From Chrysoporthe austroafricana (lineage: Eukaryota; Ascomycota; Sordariomycetes; Diaporthales; Cryphonectriaceae), in NCBI GenBank assembly GCA_001051155.2, contig JYIP02000007.1:4032342-4096341 (forward strand): DNA of 64,000 nucleotides. Reading direction: 5' to 3'. A program made the position numbers and the translations under genes. Shown piece after piece: positions 56,505 through 64,000 of this stretch. Position 1 is the first letter of the stretch; the number at the start of each line of letters is the position of its first letter. The notes below the pieces were generated by a model, which did no database searches, was not told where the DNA came from, and saw only the letters and a list, made by a program, of their open reading frames with translations.

Positions 56505-56839
56505 CCGGCTGCACCCGACCCTGTCAGGATAACCGGTACACGAGATCTCAAGCAAGACTGAACTGCTCCTCCTCTGCAGCGACTCAAGTTGAAACATTAC
56601 TGGCTGCACCCAACCCTGTCAGGATAGCCAGCATATGCAACAACCTGTTCGCTGCAGACCGTCTCGAAAGAGAGGAGAGGAAAAAAAAGACTGGACCATC
56701 CAGCCCGCGAGGCTCGTCGCCGGCTGCACCCGACCCTGTCGGGATAACCGGTACACGCGACCTCGCGGGCTCTTCTGTCTGCTGCCTTGTAGGGTTGAGA
56801 AACGTCACTGGCTGCACCCGACCCTGTCAGGATAACCAG
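56505..56839. repeat. Four copies of a 32 bp hairpin-like repeat
   Basis: Copies at 56,505-56,536, 56,600-56,631, 56,720-56,751 and 56,808-56,839, each 32 bp around TGCACCCRACCCTGTCRGGATA. Ends are CCGG...CCGG in copies 1 and 3 but CTGG...CCAG in copies 2 and 4, so the ends stay complementary. The inner CCTGTCAGG is also self-complementary. Confidence 0.85.
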
Positions 56840-56944
56840 CACACGGCCCCCTCGCCCGTAGCCCGTTCATTGCCTTTTGCCTTTTGCCTGGAGAGAGGGC
56901 CGACCTCTAGAGGCAGAGCAACCACTGCCGGCTTCCTGCTCCAC

Positions 56945-58249
56945 TCATCTTGCCCGAGACCGGCGTGTTCTCGTAGCACTGGCGCCGGTTGTAGCATGGG
57001 TGGTGGTAGCTTTGGATTTGATCTTGGTGCTGGCTTTGGTCTGGGAGCCTGCCTTGGACTTGCTGACGGCCCTGGCCTTGCTGCCGACGATGGCGGTGTT
57101 GATAGCATCACCACCAGCCTTGGCCCTCGTCTTGGCAGGAGGCCGCCGCCTCGACTTGCCAGCTGCTGAGGCGACGGCGGCGCCAGAAGCAGCAGTCTTA
57201 ACCCTCGTGTTGGCAGGAGGCCGCGACCTCGACCTGCTAGCTGCTGAGGCGACGGTGGCGCCGGAAGCAGCAGCCTCTGCACCTTTCCAGCCGGCCGCCT
57301 CCTCCTCCTCCTGTAGATGGGGCTCGCCGCGCGCCCCGAGCTGAAATAGGCGGGCGTCCTCGCCCGCGAGCTGGCGGCGCCGTGCGCGGGTGACGCGGGA
57401 GGACGAGGGCGCGGCTCTCGTCCTCTTGTTGTCGGTCACCCTCCTTTTGGCCCGCAGCTCGCGCGCATCACGGCCGCCGTCGTCCTTGGCATCACCGGGC
57501 GCCCGTTTCCTCTTGCTGCCGGACGCCGCAGGCGGCTGTACATCATGTGTGTCTGTCCTCCTCTTCTTGGCCGCCGCGGCCGGTCTTGTCTCACCGTCAG
57601 GATGCTCGTCGTCCCGGCTTCTCTTTCTCTTGCGCTCTGACGCGGCGCTCGGGCCCGCGTGTGCTGTCTCGGAGCTTGTGGGTTCCGCCGTCCTCCTCTT
57701 CTTCCTGGCGCTGGGCCGTCCGTCGGCAGGGGCATCGGAATGCTCGTCGCGGTGCTCGTCGCGGTGCTCGTCGTCCCGGCTTCTCTTTCCCTTGCGGACC
57801 TCCCTGGCGCTCGGCCCCGCCTGTGCTGGCTCGGGGGTTCCTGGGCGCCTTGGTCCCGCCAACAATCCCACTTGCCAGAGGTGCTGGAGCGGGGACGTCG
57901 GTTCCCAGTACTCATGCTCTGGTGGATCACTGACCTCGCTCAAGGACTTGCCGGGGCCCATTGTGCTGTAGTCGATGTGAGGCCATTCTTTGGCCTTGGC
58001 GAAATCTTCACGTCTTGCCAGCCTTGCATCGATCGCGATATCTTGTTCGATGACCTCGACATGGTTTGCGATCTCCTCCTGGGTGTAGCCATCGCTGTTC
58101 GGAGACCATCGCCCTGACTCTTTCTGCCGGTAGTAGTTATCGACATACTCTCGACGCCACGTGTCCCGAGCAATCTTGAACCGCTCGAAGAAGGCCTCCT
58201 CCGACTCGTCCGGACGCTGCGGCGAGCAAAACGTCGAGTGAAGAGGCAT
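56945..58249 (-). CDS. Basic, NLS-rich nuclear protein of unknown function
   Basis: 434 residues from the ATG at 58,249 (an upstream GTG would add nine; the ATG is preferred). The N-terminal about 110 residues look folded: EEAFFERFKIARDTWRREYV, NYYRQKESGRWSPNSDGY and a helix with ARLARREDFAKAKEWP. The rest is low-complexity and highly basic, with at least four bipartite-type signals (KGKRSRDDEH, ARKKRRTAEP, RKRKRSRDDEH, AKKRRTD) and Ala/Lys/Thr-rich repeats ending ATRTRRSRAR. Two 26-residue units with ASGA.VASAA.(R/K)SR.RPPA(N/K)TR.K repeat near residues 325-380. It shares a 400 bp intergenic region with the divergent kinase gene, so the two may be co-expressed. It may be a nuclear or DNA-associated protein; no enzyme motif is seen. 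Confidence 0.65.
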   Translation of the reverse strand: MPLHSTFCSPQRPDESEEAFFERFKIARDTWRREYVDNYYRQKESGRWSPNSDGYTQEEIANHVEVIEQDIAIDARLARREDFAKAKEWPHIDYSTMGPGKSLSEVSDPPEHEYWEPTSPLQHLWQVGLLAGPRRPGTPEPAQAGPSAREVRKGKRSRDDEHRDEHRDEHSDAPADGRPSARKKRRTAEPTSSETAHAGPSAASERKRKRSRDDEHPDGETRPAAAAKKRRTDTHDVQPPAASGSKRKRAPGDAKDDGGRDARELRAKRRVTDNKRTRAAPSSSRVTRARRRQLAGEDARLFQLGARGEPHLQEEEEAAGWKGAEAAASGATVASAASRSRSRPPANTRVKTAASGAAVASAAGKSRRRPPAKTRAKAGGDAINTAIVGSKARAVSKSKAGSQTKASTKIKSKATTTHATTGASATRTRRSRAR

Positions 58250-58650
58250 TTTGATGGTATGCGTCGCTGACGGCACGCGGTAGTGATGGTAAAAATGATG
58301 GTAGAGAAGGACGGTAATGAGGAGATAAGGAGGATGCCAATACGGAGGCGGGGAGGATGGTGACGATGGCGATGATGGCGATGATGATGCGCAGTTAGAC
58401 GGTTGTTTTTACCCCTCTCCAACCTTTGAGCTTGGCCCCTAGCCCCTTTTCGCTTGTAGCGGTAGAGATGATGCTGGCGAATCAAAGGGTCTCATTGACC
58501 TAGGATTTACCCGGGGTTTACCCGGGCGGACCCCCAGCCCCCTTTTCGCCTACAGCGGTGATCTGGCTGCGAGTATAACCAGAGCTGTTTGCTCATTCAC
58601 AAGTATCATTATCGCCGTCATTCTTGTCGCGTCGTCATCGTATCATCATC
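58250..58650. promoter_or_regulatory. Shared upstream region of the divergent gene pair
   Basis: Contains a GATGATGGCGATG-type repeat at 58,355-58,390, a direct repeat of about 29 bp (58,435-58,463 and 58,530-58,559, core CCCCTTTTCGCYTRYAGCGGT), and a doubled TTACCCGGG (58,507-58,527). These could be operator-like sites for both genes; there is no functional evidence. Confidence 0.4.
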
Positions 58651-60435
58651 ATGTCTGTGTCAGTCTTTGCAACGCTGACGCCTGAGAACGCCGTGGCGCA
58701 AAAGTGTCTGGCATCCCTTGTTGAGAAACACCCCGGATCATTGGCTAGTCTTCCCAGCGTGCGGCTCAACCCCGCGACTGCAGTCTTGGACGGCGAGCGA
58801 TCTGCGCAGTCAAGATACCAGCTCATCCTCTCGTTCGATACAGTTGGCTCCGGCAGAGATGGCAGCTGGACGGTCGGGAAGCTAGGAACTGGAGCCAGAG
58901 CTGCCGAAGTCGATCTGCCCATCTGCTCATCCAGATCACGCCAGCTTCGGGCACCTGAAATTTGCAAAATCTTTATCCATCCGCAGTCTGGCGTTCTTAT
59001 GCTGCAAAATATGAACCAGATCCATCCAATCACATATCTGCTGGCCGATGGAAATACTAATAATGCCAAGCTGCATTATCTGGAAACGCATGTCCTCCAT
59101 ATGAAGACCAACTATCTTCGTATCGGCCCGCTCGACTTCGTGTTCGAGTTTTCTGTCAAGGATATCAGAGCATATGCAGCCAACCGAAACACCTATATGC
59201 AGAAATGGTACCAGCGCTGGGATGCCGAGACCGACGACGCCGAGCCTGGCCGCAGGGAGGGCCAGGTGCAGCAGCAGCAGCAGGAGGATCAGGGCCAGGA
59301 AGAGGACCGGGACCAGGAGCACAGCCTCGACGCGCTGCCGACTCGCGAGCAGCTGCGTATAAGGGATATTATCTTGCACCATACAATAGGGAGAGGCGCC
59401 TTCGGCATTGTTATGGTCGGCGTAGAAAGAGAGTCTGGCGATATGGTAGCATGCAAGACAATCCACTGCCGCAGCCGCGATATAACCCTGGTTCGCAATG
59501 AGGTGGAGATTGCATCCAGAATCCCTGCACAAATGGTCGGGCTGGTACCGCTTCTGGAATCGTGGTGCGAGCACGGGCAATCGCCGCCATGCTTTGTATC
59601 AGCTCTGGAAACAGTTTACATGGTCATGCCATACGCGCCGCAGGCATTCGCTACGACGGCATGGCATGAGATGGCGCCGGCGGTCCGGCTGGCACTGTTC
59701 CGGCAAGTGCTCGAGGGGCTGCGCAACCTACACGCCATGGGCATCATGCACCGCGACATCAGCCCGCGGAACCTACTAGTCTTCTCCGTACAGCCGCCGC
59801 GGGCCGCGATCTGCGACTACGGCAAGGCCAAGGCCGGCGCCCGGGGCCACGGGGCCGCGCTGGGCCCGCCGAGCTTCACCGCCCCCGAGGTCGGCCGGCC
59901 CGCGGGCTATACCCGCGCCGTCGACGTCTTCAGCCTGGGGCTCTCGCTGCTGGCCACGTTCGGGCGGGCGCCCGCCCGCTGGTGGGCCGAGCCCGCGCCC
60001 GGCCCCGAGAGCCGCCACCGGCGGGTCCTCGAGGACCTGGCGGGCGTGGAGCGCGGAGGGGACATGCCCGAGGGCCTGGGGGAACTGCTGCGGTCCATGC
60101 TGGCATGGGACCCCGCAGACCGGCCGTCAGCGGAGGAGGCGCTGGCACATCTGGTCTGGGAGCAGGTCGCCGCGGCGGAGGCAAGAGGGCCGCCCGCCTC
60201 TGCGGCTGCGTCTACGACTACCACCACCGGCAGCAGCAGCGGCGGTAACGCGGGGACAGCAGCGGCGGCGAGGCTGCGGCGATCGGGTGGCATGTCTCCG
60301 TCTGGCCCCGGGAGCACGAATAAGAAGAGGACGCGGGAGTCGGACGCGCCTGGCTCGGGCGTGGGACGGAAGAAGGAGAGGGAAATTGCGAGGCCTTCGG
60401 GCAGCGAGTCGCTGCTCTCGCCACCACCTGCATAG
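58651..60435 (+). CDS. Atypical Ser/Thr protein kinase with FHA-like N-terminus
   Basis: 594 residues. The start is the ATG at 58,651, because the frame upstream has only TTG. Residues about 70-172 have an FHA-like pattern (KIFIHPQSGVLMLQN, LRIGPLDFVFEF). Then comes a Gln/Glu-rich linker with QQQQQ. Kinase domain about 240-510: glycine loop IGRGAFGIV (246), VACK Lys 269, NEVEIA Glu near 284, catalytic loop HRDISPRN with Asp 370 and Asn 374, DYG (389-391) in place of DFG, APE (411-413), DVFSLG and an invariant Arg in DPADRPS. The usual Lys of HRDxKPxN is Ser, as in some fungal-specific kinases, but Lys, both Asp and Asn are kept, so activity is plausible. Ends in a Ser/Thr-rich, basic tail (TNKKRTRE). 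GC content rises to extreme values in the 3' half. No introns. Divergent from the NLS-rich gene. Confidence 0.85.
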   Translation: MSVSVFATLTPENAVAQKCLASLVEKHPGSLASLPSVRLNPATAVLDGERSAQSRYQLILSFDTVGSGRDGSWTVGKLGTGARAAEVDLPICSSRSRQLRAPEICKIFIHPQSGVLMLQNMNQIHPITYLLADGNTNNAKLHYLETHVLHMKTNYLRIGPLDFVFEFSVKDIRAYAANRNTYMQKWYQRWDAETDDAEPGRREGQVQQQQQEDQGQEEDRDQEHSLDALPTREQLRIRDIILHHTIGRGAFGIVMVGVERESGDMVACKTIHCRSRDITLVRNEVEIASRIPAQMVGLVPLLESWCEHGQSPPCFVSALETVYMVMPYAPQAFATTAWHEMAPAVRLALFRQVLEGLRNLHAMGIMHRDISPRNLLVFSVQPPRAAICDYGKAKAGARGHGAALGPPSFTAPEVGRPAGYTRAVDVFSLGLSLLATFGRAPARWWAEPAPGPESRHRRVLEDLAGVERGGDMPEGLGELLRSMLAWDPADRPSAEEALAHLVWEQVAAAEARGPPASAAASTTTTTGSSSGGNAGTAAAARLRRSGGMSPSGPGSTNKKRTRESDAPGSGVGRKKEREIARPSGSESLLSPPPA

Positions 60436-61333
60436 TATAGCGATTCATCACAGTAGAAGTACAGAGGCAGCAATGGAAGCTTGCACAGCTCACACAGCTG
60501 CCATTCCTCCTACCACTCCTCCTCCCAGATCTCCTCGAGGTGCGCGAGAGATGCGCGAGAGGGCCCCTTTTGTGCGCGCAGCTGGCGCTGCCCTCCTGCC
60601 CTCCCTGCCCTCGCCCGCACCCTTTTTGCCTGCAGAACATGCAGCCCGCGCCTGCCCAGCTGCGCCCCCAGCACCCTACAGCGCTGCGAGTCTGCCAGAG
60701 AGTCTATTCGTTTTTGCTTGCCAGACCAGACCAGACCAGACAGACTAACCTGCTGCGCACCACTACCCCCCGCCCGGACCTGCTTATACGGAACGAGGAA
60801 TGTCAACCATGGCCGACGCGTCTCTGATGTCGGCACATATTCACGCTAGAACCGATATAGGTATGCTGGCTGCCCAGGTGTTTTTTTTTTCGCCAGCCTA
60901 CCTGATGATGCGCGCAATGCACCTGAGAACAGCTCGCGATCTACGCCACCGAGGCAGCCGCCGAAAACTAGCCGACACTAATCTATTTTGCCCTGACACA
61001 CGCGACAAGGCTGCTTGACGGGGCAAGAACCCACCCCGGACCCACGATACAGTAGCCACAAGAGTTCGGAGTATCAACAGCGGATGGTATAACTCTCCTA
61101 CAGGAGAGAGAGAGAGAGAGCGTGTTTCAATTGCACACAGGCTCTTCGGCCGCGCTGCCGCGCTGCCGCCGAGGAGCCCAGGGGTGGCAGTGCTGCTCGG
61201 ATGCGACCGGGCGGGCGCTACGTCGACGCTCGACGGCTCGCAGCATTTATTTGTTATTTCTTGAGAAAGGACAACATATTGATGATATTCGACAAGAAAG
61301 CTAGCCAAACTTCTGAATTCCATACATACATCA
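60436..61333. other. Intergenic region
   Basis: No convincing gene. Holds CAGCTCACACAGCTG near 60,485 (related to the nonamer repeats), a CCAGACCAGAC run (60,721-60,745), a T run at 60,880-60,889, a CTCTCCTACAGGAGAG palindrome with a following GA microsatellite (61,096-61,122), and open but unsupported frames (for example 60,800-61,018 plus). Confidence 0.4.
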
Positions 61334-62643
61334 CTACTTGGTCTTTCCGCTGAGCTTCTGATTTGCCCAGCTTACCAAAGCTACTAGGTTACGTATGATC
61401 GCTTTTCGCCCGCCTCGTGTATTCATGTCGAACCAATGCTCCGTCGAACGCACATGTATGTAGGAATCATGATCCCCAGAAGTATCAATGGGGGCCGTGT
61501 CGAATGCCTCCATGAACGAGTCTGAAATCCTGAAGTGAAAGAACTTGACGAAATGCTTGACGACGAGGATAGTGACCAGGCTTGAAAACCACCTTCATTA
61601 GTTCAATTCCACGACGATATGTAGAAGATTCCGGCAGCTTACTCGGAATGCGAGACAGGGTCGCGATTATTATCGAGTCGCAAAGCGAGAGTCTCTCCAA
61701 CCATCTGAGCCAGAAGTTTATCGGGGACAGCCGCAGAACCCTCATCAATGTATAGAAAAGCGCGTTTCGCCTCCAATATTGCTACATGACGAAATTTCCC
61801 GTTTTTACCGACAAGCTTCAGGCCTCCATCATCGGCCGCTCGCAGAAAGAACTCCTCGACCGTAGCTGTACCGTATGAGAGCTTTTCGTCACGGAACTGG
61901 AGACAAAATCTTGTCGCAGAAGGTTTTTGGACATAGTTGAGTACGCATCGGATGAAACAGCTTGCTAGACGCACGGTGAAATCTTCAAGGAGAGGTGATA
62001 ATTCCGTTTCCACATAGCCGATGCTTCCTCGAGACTGGCTCAGTGAACTGCTGTCGCTGCTCTGATGATCTCCAGACGGGGCACGGTATCCAAGTCGGTC
62101 TGGCGCTTTCACTATTTGTCGTCCCGTAGCAGGTAGTGGGTTATCTGCATCATATGCGTCGTCGTCTGCATTATTCTCATCGTTGTCTGCATCATCCGCG
62201 TCGTCGTCTGCATCACCCGTGTCGTCCATTTCGTCGTCTGCATCATCCACGTCGCCGGTGTCTTTAGCTTTAGGCAGATAGAAGGCTGCCAGAGCAGCCC
62301 AAACATACGCAAGGCTGTCGGGATCGTAACGACGGATAAATTCGACTTCCGACATTTTGGCCAGAAATTTTTCATCGCAGTTTGGGCCAGTGATCAGACT
62401 GTGGATACAGGGATCCAGGGGTGACAGGTCCTTTGGAGGATAATGAGCCTTGAATAGGGGCAGGAGGCGTTGTGGTTTCTTGCAGAGGACACGACAAGCA
62501 AATAGGTGTTCACGGTCCCACGCACTCACGGCACTCAACTTTCTCTCATCTTGACGACGTAGCGAAGCGAAGTTAGTGAACTGCCCAGCTGCCGCCATTC
62601 GGACAAAGGTGCTTCGGTTTCGGACAGTATCATAATAAGCCAT
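61334..62643 (-). CDS. Two-exon gene with EAKR motif (PD-(D/E)XK-like fold possible)
   Basis: Exon 1 62,643-61,643, intron 61,642-61,581 (62 nt: GTAAGC donor, AACTAATG branch-like site, TTTTCAAG acceptor), exon 2 61,580-61,334; total 415 codons plus stop. Without the intron the frame would stop at GAGTAA; with it, exon 2 reads on as SDLVTILVVKHFVKFFHFRI and TEHWFDMNTRGGRKAIIRNL. Other features are a helical N-terminus, a long acidic tract (about 128-168, DDADDEMDDTGD type), and C-terminal DDGGLKLVGK then HVAILEAKRAFLYIDEG and LLAQMVGETLALR. The D...ExK arrangement (E291, K293) resembles PD-(D/E)XK nuclease-like domains; this is a structural guess. Similar fungal hypothetical proteins are familiar to me, but I cannot name a family with certainty. 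Confidence 0.75.
61581..61642 (-). other. Predicted 62 nt intron
   Basis: GTAAGC...AACTAATG...TTTTCAAG on the minus strand. Removal keeps the reading frame across to an 82-codon second exon. Confidence 0.7.
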
Positions 62644-63375
62644 GATGAAAGGATATAGCTAATAAAAGCAACGTTCTCTATGAGACTGGTTCTATCCGAG
62701 AGTGCACTGAAGAAAAGGAGGAAGGAAAGGAGGCGGAGAATTAGTTAGCTGAAGCTATGTACTGGAGCAAACGCCGCAACTCAGGCGCTCGCGACTGACG
62801 AGCGCTCGCGCAGACTCTTGCTTGACGAATATGATGGATCATAACTGGCATTCCGGTATTAAATGGCTTGGATCTGATTCTTACAGACGCTCTGTTGTGG
62901 GTAGACCTACGTGGGGGAACAGGTAGGTGCCAGAATAGAATTATGAAATGCATTACTATCTGGAAATGAGCGCCTGTAGTCTTGTGTCCGCCGTGTACCG
63001 CCGCGTGCCACCGCTGTAATTCAACAAGTGACCGAACCATAAGGATCGATCCCATCACAGCTACCGCCAAACAGCTCACGACAAATGGATATTCATTATA
63101 CATTCGTACGTCGATAAATCCATATTGTACGAGCCTTGTGACGGCTGGTGATTGTTTTCTTGGTGACTTCACACAAAGAATATTAGTAATATAGCTTATA
63201 CCTGATAACAACCGTGCCGTCCGATCCGGGAAAAGTCGGGCATTTTTCTGGTTTTTGCTAATACAAAAGGCGCGCCGCGCTAAATTTTTAATTCTTTTTT
63301 TATTTTTATTTTCACCAGCTTCACAGTCCCTCGTCCATCTACATTGCGACTTGTACCCCTGCGCAACCATCTACC
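62644..63375. promoter_or_regulatory. Divergent intergenic region
   Basis: Lies between the 5' ends of the genes at 62,643 (minus) and 63,376 (plus). A minus-strand frame from the ATG at 63,103 to 62,741 (120 codons) starts MYNEYPFVVSCLAVAVMGSI and has two hydrophobic segments. It is possible as a small membrane protein but more likely chance. T-rich stretch at 63,286-63,312. Repeated GCGCTCGCG-type bases near 62,785-62,810. Confidence 0.35.
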
Positions 63376-64000
63376 ATGGATTCAGCTTCTCCACCTACTG
63401 CTTCATTGTACGATCTGGCACGCCTGAACTCTAGAGAACGCCTCCTTGTCGAGCCCCTTCACTGGACTAACCGCCATCTCGAACTGCTGCAATGCTCTTT
63501 TGATGATCCAGTTCCGGCACCTCCGACAGCTGCTCACCAGTCAGAACGGCGTAGTGGTGGATATACAGCCCGTTACATCCAACGCGAGCTATCTGAAAGA
63601 TCTGAAAGAAACGTTGGTGATCTACGATGCATGATGGAAAAGCTCATTGCGCCTTTCAAAGGCTCACTGTTTGTACACAAGTCTGTTCCTCATGCCCATT
63701 CCTTTGGTTGTTCTTATCGGATGCATATCGTTACTGACCCATTCATTTTCTTACATACAGTCACTTTCTCACCTTTTCATTCAATAGACGGATCGTTACG
63801 AGCCTTGACTGTTCGACTTTCCGTCTCCGAAACAGAACGGATGCGTGCATATCTCCTATCGCCGCATATGTCGACCGCAGGGATATCGACGAAGACCGGG
63901 GCCGGTCTTTGGGGTATTTCGCTGACAGTGCAAGGCCAAATGAGCTTTCCTGGCGCTGGCACTGGCACATGCTTCAGCTGAGAAAGATCGAACCTAAAGA
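63376..64000 (+). CDS. Two-exon gene, 3' end outside the window
   Basis: ATG in strong context (CTACCATGG). Exon 1 63,376-63,668; predicted intron 63,669-63,760 (92 nt: GTTTGT donor, TACTGACC branch site, TTACATACAG acceptor); exon 2 from 63,761 to the window end without a stop. Joined protein: MDSASPPTASLYDLARLNSR... MEKLIAPFKGSL, then HFLTFSFNRRIVTSLDCSTF... SPIAAYVDRRDIDEDRGRSL, GYFADSARPNELSWRWHWHM. The unspliced frame stops at 63,979 and gives a less protein-like exon 2, which supports the intron. An alternative frame in exon 1 (NGVVVDIQPVTSNASYLKDL) also looks protein-like, so a sequencing frameshift cannot be excluded. Family not recognised. Confidence 0.5.
63669..63760 (+). other. Predicted 92 nt intron
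   Basis: GTTTGT...TACTGACC (about 20 nt before)...CATACAG. All three signals fit the fungal consensus, and the length (2 mod 3) joins the two protein-like frames. Confidence 0.55.

Noticed and set aside
56877..57971. Plus-strand ORFs of 124-193 codons opposite the NLS-rich gene
   Set aside because: Leucine- and Ala-rich antisense frames of a GC-rich basic protein gene.
59907..60473. 188-codon minus-strand ORF opposite the kinase
   Set aside because: Shadow of the kinase reading frame, which has clear motifs.
62741..63370. 209-codon minus-strand ORF
   Set aside because: First 89 codons overlap the 5' leader of the plus-strand gene and are unlike a protein. A 120-codon inner frame is only mentioned as a weak possibility.

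Overview
This window looks like an accessory region of a filamentous ascomycete (Pezizomycotina). The evidence is short introns with GT...RCTRAC...AG signals, Ty3/Gypsy and Ty1/Copia LTR retrotransposons, and a 37 kb AT-rich block whose mutations are almost all C-to-T or G-to-A, the signature of repeat-induced point mutation (RIP). The family types (fungal LIG4-like ligase, atypical HRDIS kinase, EAKR protein) suggest Sordariomycetes, possibly Hypocreales, but the sequence does not settle that.

Left GC-rich arm (1-12,709). It holds five paralogous copies (A-E) of a small gene that starts MPS/MPR and continues with a Ser/Asp/Thr-rich leader, a conserved core (PLTRA...ALWRE) and, in the complete copies, a long coiled coil. 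The copies share upstream sequence, including a GCRTCACCACTT box 141-205 bp before each ATG, and 3' flanks with an AATAATAAAT signal. Copy B lies inside a decayed ATP-dependent DNA ligase gene (4,095-8,259) between two 43 bp copies of ligase sequence. Copy E has lost the coiled coil. Two further gene remnants (411-644 and 1,118-2,753) carry in-frame TAG codons that each look like CAG-to-TAG. At 3,229-3,427 a 40 base stretch is followed 100 bases later by its exact complement in the same, unreversed direction, beside an N; this is almost certainly an assembly or editing error.

Central AT-rich block (12,925-50,289). This is a nest of RIP-destroyed retrotransposons. A plus-strand Gypsy element is split by a minus-strand Gypsy (13,408-35,536), which is split by a second (17,286-32,146), which is split by a third (20,357-27,742). 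Each insertion has a recognisable 5 bp target duplication. To the right lie a further Gypsy remnant, a solo LTR, a complete 5.7 kb Copia element (41,742-47,463) and 2.7 kb that I could not identify. A 215 bp solo Copia LTR at the left edge (12,710-12,924) is nearly unmutated and serves as a reference for the RIP changes.

Right GC-rich arm (50,290-64,000). The first 6.5 kb is gene-poor and full of minisatellites and a three-copy degenerate duplication. Then come genes that look intact: a basic, NLS-rich nuclear protein (56,945-58,249, minus) divergent from a Ser/Thr kinase-like gene (58,651-60,435, plus), a two-exon gene with an EAKR motif (61,334-62,643, minus), and the 5' part of another two-exon gene that leaves the window (63,376 onward, plus). 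No tRNA, rRNA or CRISPR array was seen.
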